Positions 9,436-20,598 of a stretch of DNA of 64,000 nt are shown here, piece after piece; the first letter of the stretch is position 1; every line of letters starts with the position of its first letter. The notes beneath the pieces were generated by a model. It saw only the letters and a list, made by a program, of their open reading frames with translations, had not been told where the DNA came from and searched no databases. The DNA lies in NCBI RefSeq assembly GCF_016907085.1, contig NZ_JAFBBJ010000001.1, forward strand, positions 1,426,001 through 1,490,000, written 5' to 3'. This stretch comes from Clavibacter michiganensis (GTDB lineage Bacteria; Actinomycetota; Actinomycetes; Actinomycetales; Microbacteriaceae). Position numbers and translations under genes: made by a program.

Positions 9436-9470
9436 CCCCGCCCCCTCGCCGACGTGGACCCCCGCCCACG

Positions 9471-9490
9471 GCACCCGAAACGTCGGGTGC
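9471..9490. promoter_or_regulatory. Inverted repeat in the leader of the polysaccharide operon
   Basis: A perfect 8-bp inverted repeat with a 4-base centre (gcacccga-aacg-tcgggtgc) lies 36 bases upstream of the phosphatase start. It could be an operator or an RNA hairpin in the 5' leader. Confidence 0.45.
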
Positions 9491-9549
9491 GCTCAGCTTA
9501 CGTGGCCGGATCCATAGGGGACGTACTAAGTGGCGCTACGCGGATGACG

Positions 9550-9571
9550 CCAGTGGTCGTCCCAGTGGTCG
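9550..9571. repeat. Tandem direct repeat in the divergent promoter region
   Basis: The ten bases CCAGTGGTCG occur at 9550-9559 and 9562-9571, a 12-base period close to one helical turn. They sit between the divergent operon and acyltransferase gene, upstream of the acyltransferase -10 element, so an activator or repressor site is possible. Confidence 0.4.
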
Positions 9572-9583
9572 CGGATGGGCTGC

Positions 9584-9589
9584 TAGCTT
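9584..9589 (+). promoter_or_regulatory. Putative -10 element of the acyltransferase gene
   Basis: TAGCTT fits the TAGNNT hexamer seen before several genes of this window. It lies 22 bases before the ATG at 9612. No convincing -35 is seen. Confidence 0.4.
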
Positions 9590-9611
9590 CGAGAGCGGAC
9601 CGGGGGCTCTC

Positions 9612-10766
9612 ATGGCATCAGCACGGCGACCGGACCTCCCCTACCTCGACGGCATGCGCGGCGCGGCAGCCCTCGCCGTCGTCGCGTTCCACGCCTTCCT
9701 CTACACGGGCCTCAGTGGCCAGGCGTGGCGCGACCTGCCACTCCTCGGCTGGATCACCGGCTACGGCTACCTCGGTGTGCCGGTCTTCATCGTCCTGTCC
9801 GGCTACGTGCTCATGCTCCCCGTCGCCGGCCGCCCTGGCCTCGACCTCCGGCACGGCACGGCGACCTTCCTCCGGCGCCGGGCCCGCCGGATCCTCCCGC
9901 CCTACTTCGCCGCCCTGGCGCTCAGCCTGCTGATGCCGCTCGTGATCCCCGTGATGCGCGACGGCGGCGGCACCGCGTGGGAGAGCGCGGCGCCCGCAAC
10001 CCCCGCCGGCATCGTCTCCCATGTGCTCCTGCTCCAGGACCTCTCCCCCGCGTGGGTCAGCCAGGTGAACGCGCCGCTGTGGAGCGTCGCCGTCGAGTGG
10101 CAGATCTACTTCCTCATGCCGCTGGTGCTGCTGCCGCTCTGGCGGCGCTGGGGCGGGCTGCCCGTCGTCGCCGTCGCCACGATCGTCATGACCGGCGCGT
10201 CCCTCGCCGGCTTCGCCCCCTGGGCCTGCCCGTGGCTGCTGGGCCTCTTCGCCGCCGGGATGCTCGCCGCCGAGCTCACCGTCGGAGCGCGCCCACGCTG
10301 GGCGTCCGACCGGCTGCTGCTCGCGGTGGCCGTGGGCGCCGCGGCCGTGCTGCTCCTCGGGATCACCGTTCTGCAGGGCAGCGTGTGGGCCGCGGAGCTC
10401 GTCGCCGGCGCGGGCTTCGCGTCCCTCCTCGCGTGGGCCGGCGGGCGCACCATGGCCGGATCCCGTCCCCGTGCGCTCGGCGCCTTCGTCACCCGTCCGG
10501 CGCAGCGGCTCGGACTCGTCTCCTACAGCGTCTACCTCGTGCACAGCCCGTTCCTCGCGCTCGGGAACCTCCTGCTGCTGCCCCTCGGGCTGCCGACGGG
10601 CGCGCACGCCGCGCTGATGCTGCTGCTCGTCGCGCCGCTCGCGGTGGCCGCCGGCTTCGGCTTCTTCCACCTCGTGGAGCGGCACTTCCTCAACACGCGC
10701 CAGGTGCACGTGACGGAGGCGGCGGATCCGGACGCGGCGCCCGTCGTGCCCCGGCCCGCGGCTTGA
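9612..10766 (+). CDS. Acyltransferase family 3 (OafA/YrhL-like) membrane protein
   Basis: A 384-residue, roughly ten-helix membrane acyltransferase. The N-terminal YLDGMRGAAALAVVAFHAF carries the family's arginine/histidine signature, and the cytoplasmic loop FLRRRARRILPPYFAAL is typical of O-acetyl/succinyl transferases that modify cell-surface glycans. It is divergent from the polysaccharide operon, 176 bases away, and may act on the same glycan, though a separate job is equally possible. The last 25 residues are charged and outside the membrane. A tRNA gene follows 26 bases after the stop. Confidence 0.85.
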   Translation: MASARRPDLPYLDGMRGAAALAVVAFHAFLYTGLSGQAWRDLPLLGWITGYGYLGVPVFIVLSGYVLMLPVAGRPGLDLRHGTATFLRRRARRILPPYFAALALSLLMPLVIPVMRDGGGTAWESAAPATPAGIVSHVLLLQDLSPAWVSQVNAPLWSVAVEWQIYFLMPLVLLPLWRRWGGLPVVAVATIVMTGASLAGFAPWACPWLLGLFAAGMLAAELTVGARPRWASDRLLLAVAVGAAAVLLLGITVLQGSVWAAELVAGAGFASLLAWAGGRTMAGSRPRALGAFVTRPAQRLGLVSYSVYLVHSPFLALGNLLLLPLGLPTGAHAALMLLLVAPLAVAAGFGFFHLVERHFLNTRQVHVTEAADPDAAPVVPRPAA

Positions 10767-10792
10767 CCCGGCCGATCCGCCCGCCGAAACGG

Positions 10793-10867
10793 TGCCCCCG
10801 CAGGGACTCGAACCCTGACCTGTAGCGATTTTAAGTCGCCCGTCTCTGCCAATTGGACTACGGGGGC
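10793..10867 (-). tRNA. tRNA-Leu(TAA)-like, with a short variable loop
   Basis: On the minus strand a full cloverleaf can be drawn: acceptor GCCCCCG/CGGGGGC, U8-A9, D arm with GG in its loop, anticodon stem GGCGA/TCGCT around CTTAAAA (anticodon TAA), a 5-6 base variable region and T arm CAGGG-TTCGAGT-CCCTG, discriminator A. CCA is not encoded. The anticodon reads the rare leucine codon UUA, but bacterial tRNA-Leu normally has a long variable arm; this gene has a class I shape. Confidence 0.8.
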
Positions 10868-10931
10868 ATGGCGCCGGAGCGCTCCCGACAGCCTACGGTC
10901 GCCGCGCGGATCCGCGGTGCCCGGGCATGAC

Positions 10932-10963
10932 GACGGCCCGCACGCTGCTGCGTGCGGGCCGTC
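10932..10963 (-). terminator. Terminator of the NADH dehydrogenase gene
   Basis: A perfect 13-bp stem (gacggcccgcacg and its complement) with a 6-base loop lies just past the ndh stop codon on the minus strand. Confidence 0.75.
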
Positions 10964-10981
10964 ATCGGTGGTGCGGGTGGA

Positions 10982-12469
10982 TCAGGCCGAGGGCTTCTCG
11001 TCCGTCGTCTCCGCGCTGGGCGCGGAGCTGTAGCTGCCCGCGAGCGCCGGGGACTTCTCGCCCTCGGCGGGCGCGTCGGCCTTGTCCTCGGCGGCCTTCT
11101 TGGCGGGCGCCGCCTCCTTCTTCGCGGGAGCGGCCGGCGCGGCGTCCGCGGCGGGACGCGGGCGCGACGCGAACGTCTCGAACGCGGTGCGCGGGGTCTC
11201 GCGCGCCTCGAGCGACACGATGTCGCGGCCCCAGACCAGGTTGTTCACCCAGCCGGTGACGACGCGCGCCTTGCGCTCGAAGGACGGGATCGCGAGGCCG
11301 TGGTAGCCGCGGTGCATGACCCATGCGGGGAAGCCGGTGATGCCGAGCTTCCCGGACTGGAACGCGCCCTGGTACAGGCCCAGGCCTGCGACGGCGCCGA
11401 GGTTCTTGTGGAAGTAGTCGGTGATGCCCTCGCCGCGGAGGCTCGCAGTGAGGTTCTTCGCCATGAGCTTGCCCTGGCGGACGGCGTGCTGCGCGTTGGG
11501 CACGCAGAAGCCTCCGACGCCGCCGCCCGTGAGGTCGGGGGTGGCCGCCACGTCGCCGGCGCCCCAGGCGTCCTGGACGATGCCGTCGTCGCCCTCGACG
11601 CGACCGTCGGCGCGCACGCGCAGGCGCCCGCGCTCCTCGATCGGGAGGTCGGTGTTCTTGAGCATGGGGCTGGCCATGACGCCCGCGGTCCAGACGATGA
11701 CGTCGGACTCGAACGACTCGCCGGTCGACAGCTCGACGACGCCGCCGACGGCGGACTTGAGCTGCGTGTCGAGGTGCACGTTCGCGCCGCGCTCGGCGAG
11801 GTTCTTCAGCACCCAGTGGCTGGTCTCGAGCGAGACCTCGGGCATGATCCGGCCCATCGCCTCGATGAGGTGGAAGTGCGTGTCCTCGAAGTCGATCTCG
11901 GGGTACTTCTTCACGAGGTCCGTCGCGATGCTGCGCATCTCGGCGAAGACCTCGATGCCGGCGAAGCCGCCGCCGACCACCACGAAGGTGAGGAGGCGGT
12001 CGCGCTCGGGGCCGGCGGGCAGCGTGGCCGCGCGGTCGAAGTTGGCGAAGATGCGGTCGCGGATGGCGACGGCCTCCTCGATCGTCTTCAGGCCGATGGC
12101 CTCGTCCGCGACGCCCGGGATCGGGAACGTGCGCGAGACGCTGCCCGCGGTGACGACGATGATGTCGTACTGGAACTCGTACGGCTCGCCCACGGGCGGC
12201 GTGATGGTCGCGGTCTTCGACGCGTGGTCGATGCCGGTGACCTTCGCCGTGACGACGTTGGTGGTGCGGAGGTGGCGCCGCTGCGAGACGACCGCGTGGC
12301 GGGGCTCGATGGATCCGGAGACCACCTCGGGCAGGAACGGCTGGTACGTCATGTACGGCAGCGGGTCGACCATGGTGACCTCGGCCTCGCCGGATCGGAG
12401 GTGCGACTCGAGCTTCCATGCCGTGTAGAAACCGGCGTAGCCGCCGCCGACGATCAGGATTTTGGGCAC
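10982..12469 (-). CDS. ndh: Type II NADH dehydrogenase (NDH-2)
   Basis: A 495-residue flavoprotein that passes electrons from NADH to quinone without pumping protons. The FAD Rossmann motif GGGYAG is at residues 8-13 and the NADH motif VVVGGGFAGIE near 160; WGAGDVAATPD is the second FAD contact. The C-terminal amphipathic part should bind the membrane face. The last about 65 residues form an Ala/Lys/Glu-rich tail (PAAPAKKEAAPAKKAAED) beyond the usual family end. The start is GTG 12469 with GGGAG upstream. A -10-like TAGCCT (12509-12504) overlaps the stop of the upstream protease gene. Confidence 0.88.
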   Translation of the reverse strand: MPKILIVGGGYAGFYTAWKLESHLRSGEAEVTMVDPLPYMTYQPFLPEVVSGSIEPRHAVVSQRRHLRTTNVVTAKVTGIDHASKTATITPPVGEPYEFQYDIIVVTAGSVSRTFPIPGVADEAIGLKTIEEAVAIRDRIFANFDRAATLPAGPERDRLLTFVVVGGGFAGIEVFAEMRSIATDLVKKYPEIDFEDTHFHLIEAMGRIMPEVSLETSHWVLKNLAERGANVHLDTQLKSAVGGVVELSTGESFESDVIVWTAGVMASPMLKNTDLPIEERGRLRVRADGRVEGDDGIVQDAWGAGDVAATPDLTGGGVGGFCVPNAQHAVRQGKLMAKNLTASLRGEGITDYFHKNLGAVAGLGLYQGAFQSGKLGITGFPAWVMHRGYHGLAIPSFERKARVVTGWVNNLVWGRDIVSLEARETPRTAFETFASRPRPAADAAPAAPAKKEAAPAKKAAEDKADAPAEGEKSPALAGSYSSAPSAETTDEKPSA

Positions 12470-12503
12470 GATGGATGACTCCCTGCAGGTTGTGGTCGAA
12501 ATC

Positions 12504-12509
12504 AGGCTA
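12504..12509 (-). promoter_or_regulatory. Putative -10 element of ndh
   Basis: TAGCCT on the minus strand, 34 bases upstream of the GTG start and overlapping the last codons of the protease gene. It matches the TAGNNT hexamer seen repeatedly here. Confidence 0.4.
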
Positions 12510-13850
12510 CCCCTTCCGGAGCAGCCGCCTGAAATGCCGCCACGCCACGACCCCCATGGCCGCCGCGAGCGCCGCGAAGACGGAGAGGACGAGGGCGGGG
12601 ATCCCGACCTGGCGGAGCTCGCCGGCGGTGGGCAGCGCGTCGGCCGCGGGGTCGGCGGCGGGGGCGTCGGCGGGCACCGCGGGCGCGGGGTCCGGGGTGG
12701 CGGAGGCGGCCGGATCCGGCGTCGCGGCGGGAGCGCGGCGGTACAGGCGCACCCACTCCTCGAGGTCGCCGAGCGGCTTGCCGCTCGCGGGCGCGACGTC
12801 GGCCGTCACGGCGGCGGCCGCGTCGACGAGCCCGCGGCCGTAGATCTCGGGCTGGCCCTTCTGCTTGGCCGTGGCGAGCACGCGCTCCACGACATCGTCG
12901 GCCTTCAGCTCCGGGTGCGCGGCCCGCACGAGCGCGACCACGCCGGAGACGAGGGGCGCCGCGCCGCTCGTGCCGCTCCACTGCACGTACCGGCCGCCGG
13001 GCTCGACGCCCACGAGCTGCTCGCTGGGCGCGGCCACCGCGATGGTGATGCCCTGCGAGGACGCGTCAAAGCTCGCGGCTCCCGCGCGGTCGACGCCCGC
13101 GACCGCGAGCACGCCGGGGATCGTCGCGGGCGCGCCCACCTCGGTGGTGCCGCTCCCCCGGTTGCCCGCCGCCGCGACGACCACGACGTCGTGCTGGTAG
13201 GCGTAGAGGAAGGCGCGGTCCCAGCTCTCGGGCCAGTCGAGCGAGTTGCGGGTGAGGGACATGTTGATGACGCTCGCGCCGTTGTCGACGGCCCAGCGCA
13301 CGGCGTCGGCGATCTGCGCGTCCTCGTCGCGCGCACCCGGCGTCGGTCCGCCGAGCGCGACCGAGACGCTGAGGACGCTCGCGGCCGGGGCGACGCCGAT
13401 CACGCCGGATCCGGTGCCCGTGCCGCGACCCGCCAGGAGCGACGCGACCATGGTGCCGTGCTCGCTCGAGGCGCCGACGGGCTTCGAGCCGTCGGCGGAT
13501 CCGACGCCCGAGACGTCGGTGCCGCCCACGACGGCGCCGCGCAGGTCGGCGACGGACGAGTCGACGCCCGTGTCGATGACGGCGACCTTCACGCCCTCGC
13601 CGCGCGTGGTCTGCCACGCCTGCTCGATGCCGTAGTCGGCGAGCCAGTACTCGCGCTCGCGGACGGGATCCGCCTGGGCGGGCGTCGCCGCGGTCAGCAC
13701 GGCGGCGAGCGCGAGGATCCCGACGGCGGCTGCCCGCGCGACGCGGCGCGCGAGCCGGGTCGACGCGCGCGGGCCGGGCGCGGGGATGCCCGACACGGGG
13801 ACGCCCGACACGGGGACGCCCGACGCGGGGATGCCCGACGAGGGGATCAC
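12507..13850 (-). CDS. Mycosin-like S8 subtilisin protease, membrane-anchored
   Basis: A 447-residue secreted serine protease. A signal sequence (about 36-60) ends at TPAQA. The catalytic triad is D93 (AVIDTGVD), H131 (SEHGTMVAS) and S295 (SGTSGAAP), with N230 as oxyanion-hole residue. A Pro/Ala-rich linker (375-415) leads to a C-terminal membrane helix and basic tail, as in the MycP proteases of type VII secretion. No ESX genes are in the window, so the link to secretion is by family only. The start GTG 13850 overlaps the DUF501 stop (GTGA). The first 25 residues are five-residue repeats (SGIPA/SGVPV), unusual before a signal peptide; a later start is possible. Confidence 0.84.
   Translation of the reverse strand: MIPSSGIPASGVPVSGVPVSGIPAPGPRASTRLARRVARAAAVGILALAAVLTAATPAQADPVREREYWLADYGIEQAWQTTRGEGVKVAVIDTGVDSSVADLRGAVVGGTDVSGVGSADGSKPVGASSEHGTMVASLLAGRGTGTGSGVIGVAPAASVLSVSVALGGPTPGARDEDAQIADAVRWAVDNGASVINMSLTRNSLDWPESWDRAFLYAYQHDVVVVAAAGNRGSGTTEVGAPATIPGVLAVAGVDRAGAASFDASSQGITIAVAAPSEQLVGVEPGGRYVQWSGTSGAAPLVSGVVALVRAAHPELKADDVVERVLATAKQKGQPEIYGRGLVDAAAAVTADVAPASGKPLGDLEEWVRLYRRAPAATPDPAASATPDPAPAVPADAPAADPAADALPTAGELRQVGIPALVLSVFAALAAAMGVVAWRHFRRLLRKG
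13785..13844. repeat. 15-base tandem repeats at the 5' end of the protease gene
   Basis: Four near-identical 15-base units (consensus ggggacgcccgacac) encode the repeats SGIPA, SGVPV, SGVPV and SGIPA at the protein N-terminus. Copy number could vary by slippage. Confidence 0.7.
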
Positions 13851-14362
13851 GGCGCGTCGTGGTCGGCGCACTCGCAGACGTCCGGCGACCAGGAGGCCCG
13901 GGCCAGCGCGATGTCGCCGATGGGGTTCACGCCCGGACCGGCGGCGAGCGCGTGGCCCGCGAGGGCGTGCAGGCACTTCACGCGCACGGGCATTCCGCCC
14001 GCGGACACTCCCGCGAGCTCGGGCACGACGAGGATCGACTCGCGGTCGGCGAGGTACGACGCGTGGGCGGCGGCGTACGCATCGCGCATCGCCTCGTCCT
14101 CCGCGAGGTCGTCCTGCAGCTCGGCCATGACGTGCTCGGCCTCGAGGTGCGAGATGGCGGCGGTGGCCGCGGGGTGGCACAGGTAGTACAGCGTGGGGAA
14201 CGGCGTGCCGTCGGTGAGTCGCGGTGCCGTGCTCACGACGGTGGGGTTGCCGCAGACGCAGCGGGCGGCGATGCCGACCACGTCGCGCGCGGGGCGGCCG
14301 AGCTGGGCGGTGACGACGCGCACGTCGCGCTCGGAGGGCGGGTCGAAGGGGGGTCGGGTCAC
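13847..14362 (-). CDS. DUF501 domain protein
   Basis: A 171-residue protein of the actinobacterial DUF501 family, function unknown. Conserved-looking features are the Cys pair in ARCVCGNP (about 34-41), the block TPFPTLYYLCHP (about 52-63), VKCLHAL and a C-terminal CECADH. These cysteines could bind a metal, but that is a guess. The gene lies between ftsB (start overlaps its stop by 4 bases) and the protease gene (stop overlaps its start), the usual enolase-FtsB-DUF501 neighbourhood of actinobacteria. It is probably cotranscribed with them. Confidence 0.85.
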   Translation of the reverse strand: MTRPPFDPPSERDVRVVTAQLGRPARDVVGIAARCVCGNPTVVSTAPRLTDGTPFPTLYYLCHPAATAAISHLEAEHVMAELQDDLAEDEAMRDAYAAAHASYLADRESILVVPELAGVSAGGMPVRVKCLHALAGHALAAGPGVNPIGDIALARASWSPDVCECADHDAP

Positions 14363-14922
14363 TGGTCGCCTCCCTGGACGGATCCCTGGAGCTGGTCGGG
14401 CGGGGTGTCGCTGAGGGCGCTGGTGAGCGCGGATCCGAGCAGCGCCTGCACCCAGTCCTGCTTCGTCTCCTGCAGGTCGGCGCTGATGGGCGCGCCGTCG
14501 GGCGTGGTCGTGGCGGCGGCGTCGCCGGTCGCGGCGGGCAGCCCGCGGACGAGGTAGCTCGTCTCGCCGGGCATCACGTAGAAGAGGCGGTCGCGCACCT
14601 GGGCCTTGAGGAAGGCGGGGTCGTCGTAGCGGGCGCGCTGGTCCTGGAGCTGGGCGATGGTGCCCTTCTGGGCGTCCACCGCGCTCTGCAGGCTGCTGAG
14701 CTGCTGCCGCTGCTCGAGGTAGATGCGCAGGCCCGGGGCGAGCACCACGACCGTGAGGACGAGGAGCACGAGCACCATCACCGAGAAGCCGGAGAAGCGC
14801 ATGCTGCGGAGCCAGTTGCCCGCGGGGGCGTCGCCGTCGGGCAGCGCCACGGGGACGCGCTCGGCGCGCGGGCGCGTCGTGCGGCGGGCGCGGAGGGTGT
14901 CGAGGCCGGGGAAGCGGGCCAT
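14359..14922 (-). CDS. ftsB: FtsB/DivIC-type septum formation initiator
   Basis: A 187-residue bitopic cell-division protein. A basic cytoplasmic tail is followed by one membrane helix (44-64), an extracytoplasmic coiled coil (about 68-99, LEQRQQLSSLQS) and the family block DPAFLKAQVRDRLFYVMPGE (101-120). FtsB/DivIC proteins join FtsL and FtsQ/DivIB to activate septal peptidoglycan synthesis. The acidic, disordered C-terminus (130-187) is longer than in enterobacterial FtsB but common in actinobacteria. It lies downstream of eno with a terminator-like hairpin between, so it probably has its own promoter. Confidence 0.85.
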   Translation of the reverse strand: MARFPGLDTLRARRTTRPRAERVPVALPDGDAPAGNWLRSMRFSGFSVMVLVLLVLTVVVLAPGLRIYLEQRQQLSSLQSAVDAQKGTIAQLQDQRARYDDPAFLKAQVRDRLFYVMPGETSYLVRGLPAATGDAAATTTPDGAPISADLQETKQDWVQALLGSALTSALSDTPPDQLQGSVQGGDQ

Positions 14923-14964
14923 CGGTCCTCCTTCGTGTGCGGATCGGGTCGTGCGGGGGAACGG

Positions 14965-14999
14965 CGATCCGCCCGCGCCGGATGGGCGCGGGCGGATCG
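14965..14999 (-). terminator. Terminator downstream of eno
   Basis: A perfect 15-bp GC-rich stem (cgatccgcccgcgcc and its complement) with a 5-base loop begins just after the eno stop codon on the minus strand. Confidence 0.75.
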
Positions 15000-15005
15000 G
15001 CCGGA

Positions 15006-18512
<3,507 letters not shown>

Positions 18513-19226
18513 TCAGGCGCTCCGGCCCGCGCCGGGGGCCGGCTCGGCCGCGCGGATCTCCGCGGTCAGCGACCGCAGCGTCGTCCGCAGCGCGCGCTCC
18601 GCGTCGAGCCCGCGCGACCGCGCGGAGACCACGACCGCGAGGAGCAGCCGGCCGAGGTCGTCCTCGTCGTCGACCGGGATCGCGGCCGGCGCGTCCGCCT
18701 CCAGCAGCCCGACGCGCTCGGCCCGGCCGAGCAGCTTGTCCGCGAGCGCGAGGGACGGCATGCCCATCGGGATCCCGTCGACCACGCTCGTGCGCGCCGA
18801 CTTCTCGCGGTCCTTGGCGGCGCCCCAGACGCGCAGCACCTCCTCGACCGTGTCGGCGCGCTCGTCGCCGAAGACGTGCGGGTGGCGGCGCACCATCTTG
18901 TCCGTGGCGGTGCGGGCCACGTCGGCGAGGTCGAAGCCCTCGCCCTCGGTGCGCGCGATGTCGGCGTGGAAGACGACCTGGAGGAGCACGTCGGCGAGCT
19001 CCTCGCGCATGCCGGGCACGTCGTCCGTCTCGATGGTCTCGACGAGCTCGTGGCTCTCCTCGAGCAGGTACGGGACGAGGCTGCGGTGCGTCATCCCCCG
19101 GTTCCAGACGCAGCCGTCGGGGGCCCGGAGGACGGCCATCGCGGCGGCCAGCTCGGCGACGGCGACGGACGCGGCCTCGGATCCCGATGGGGCGGCGGAT
19201 GCGGACGGGGACGCGGGCTCGCTCAT
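18513..19226 (-). CDS. mazG: MazG-family nucleoside triphosphate pyrophosphohydrolase
   Basis: A 237-residue all-alpha NTP pyrophosphohydrolase that hydrolyses (d)NTPs, including abnormal ones, to monophosphates. The metal-binding pattern is clear: LLEESHELVETI (EExxE) followed by EELADVLLQVVFHA (ExxD). The CVWNRGMTHRSLVPYL block replaces the usual CPWDxxQTHxSL; the Cys-Trp-Asn variant is seen in some actinobacterial members. ATG 19226 is chosen because conserved sequence starts soon after; the longer upstream frame is low-complexity antisense sequence. Divergent from nhaA. Confidence 0.86.
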   Translation of the reverse strand: MSEPASPSASAAPSGSEAASVAVAELAAAMAVLRAPDGCVWNRGMTHRSLVPYLLEESHELVETIETDDVPGMREELADVLLQVVFHADIARTEGEGFDLADVARTATDKMVRRHPHVFGDERADTVEEVLRVWGAAKDREKSARTSVVDGIPMGMPSLALADKLLGRAERVGLLEADAPAAIPVDDEDDLGRLLLAVVVSARSRGLDAERALRTTLRSLTAEIRAAEPAPGAGRSA

Positions 19227-19253
19227 CCCGCCATCCTCGCACCGGGCCGCCGG

Positions 19254-19259
19254 TAGGCT
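19254..19259 (+). promoter_or_regulatory. Putative -10 element of nhaA
   Basis: TAGGCT lies 73 bases before the nhaA start in the divergent mazG-nhaA gap and fits the TAGNNT hexamer. Confidence 0.4.
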
Positions 19260-19332
19260 GAGGGTCGGTGTGCCGGGAAGTCTGGTCGGCGGCGGGTGAC
19301 CGTCTCCCCATCCATCGACCCCGGAAGGCCCC

Positions 19333-20562
19333 ATGACCTCCCTCATCCGCTCCGAGCGCGTCGCCGCCGGGCTCCTCCTCCTCGCGGCCGTCGTCGGCCT
19401 CGTCGTCGCGAACACGCCGGCCGGGCCCGGCCTCATCGCGTGGGCCGACGGGCACCTCGCCGTCCCCGCGATCGGCGTCGACCTGTCGCTCCGGCACTGG
19501 GTCAGCGACGGCCTGCTGGTCGTCTTCTTCTTCATCGTCGCGGTCGAGCTCAAGCACGAGTTCCTGGCCGGCGGGCTGAACAGCGTCTCGCGCGCCCTCG
19601 TGCCCGCCATCGCGGCGGTCGGCGGCGTGGTGGTGCCCGCGGGCGTCTACCTCGCGATCACCGCGGGCAGCGGCCTCGAGCGCGGCTGGCCCGTGCCGAC
19701 CGCGACCGACATCGCCTTCGCGCTGGGCGTCCTCGCGGTCTTCGGGCGCGGGCTGCCCGCGGCCGTCCGCGTGTTCCTCCTGGCGCTGGCCGTGCTCGAC
19801 GACCTCATCGCCATCGGGATCATCGCGGTCTTCTTCACGACCGACCTCGACGTGGGCGCGCTCGGCATCGCGGTCGCGGGCGTCGTCGTGTTCGCGATCG
19901 TGGGTCGCCTCGGCGTCGGGCGGACGGGTGCCGTGCGGGTCGCCGTGGTCGCGCTGCTGGTGCTCATCGCGCTCGTCACGTGGTGGGCGACCCTCTCCTC
20001 CGGGATCCACGCGACGATCGCCGGCGTGGCCCTCGGCTTCGCGCTCCCACGCCTCTCGGGTCTCCGGGCGGCGCATGCGCTCGAGCCGTTCTCGAACGGG
20101 ATCGTCCTGCCGCTGTTCGCGTTCTCCGCGGCGCTCGTCGCGATCCCCGCGATCGGCCTCGCGGAGCTCGCGCCGGCCTTCTGGGGCATCGCGCTCGCGC
20201 TGCCGCTCGGCAAGCTCGTGGGGATCACCGCGGGCGGTCTGCTCGGGGCGTGGGTCGCGCGCCGCCGCGGATCCACCGGCGGCCTCGCCGTGCCCGACCT
20301 CGTGACCGTGTCGCTCCTCGGCGGCATCGGCTTCACGGTTTCGCTGCTGATGAGCGAGCTCGCCTTCGCGGGCCTCGACGAGGTGCGCGACGAGGGCACG
20401 CTCGCGGTGCTGCTGGGATCCGGGGTCGCGATCGTCGCGGCGGCCGTCACGCTGTCGGTCCGCAGCCGCCGGGCACGCCGCGCTGGCGCAACCACGGACG
20501 GGGACGACGCGACGCGCGACGACTTCCCGGCGCACGCCGACGGCGGGCCGGCCCGCGCGTAG
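19333..20562 (+). CDS. nhaA: Na+/H+ antiporter NhaA
   Basis: A 409-residue inner-membrane sodium/proton antiporter that exports Na+ in exchange for protons. The transport-site motifs are intact: TDIAFALGVLAVFGRG and LAVLDDLIAIGIIAVFF, which holds the paired aspartates. The helices fit the NhaA pattern. The C-terminal about 35 residues are hydrophilic and disordered. The ATG follows a CCGGAAGG ribosome-binding region. It lies convergent with mfd, with no clear hairpin in the 36-base gap. Confidence 0.93.
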   Translation: MTSLIRSERVAAGLLLLAAVVGLVVANTPAGPGLIAWADGHLAVPAIGVDLSLRHWVSDGLLVVFFFIVAVELKHEFLAGGLNSVSRALVPAIAAVGGVVVPAGVYLAITAGSGLERGWPVPTATDIAFALGVLAVFGRGLPAAVRVFLLALAVLDDLIAIGIIAVFFTTDLDVGALGIAVAGVVVFAIVGRLGVGRTGAVRVAVVALLVLIALVTWWATLSSGIHATIAGVALGFALPRLSGLRAAHALEPFSNGIVLPLFAFSAALVAIPAIGLAELAPAFWGIALALPLGKLVGITAGGLLGAWVARRRGSTGGLAVPDLVTVSLLGGIGFTVSLLMSELAFAGLDEVRDEGTLAVLLGSGVAIVAAAVTLSVRSRRARRAGATTDGDDATRDDFPAHADGGPARA

Positions 20563-20598
20563 GCGCCGACCGACCCGCCGCGGATCACGACCGGCTGG

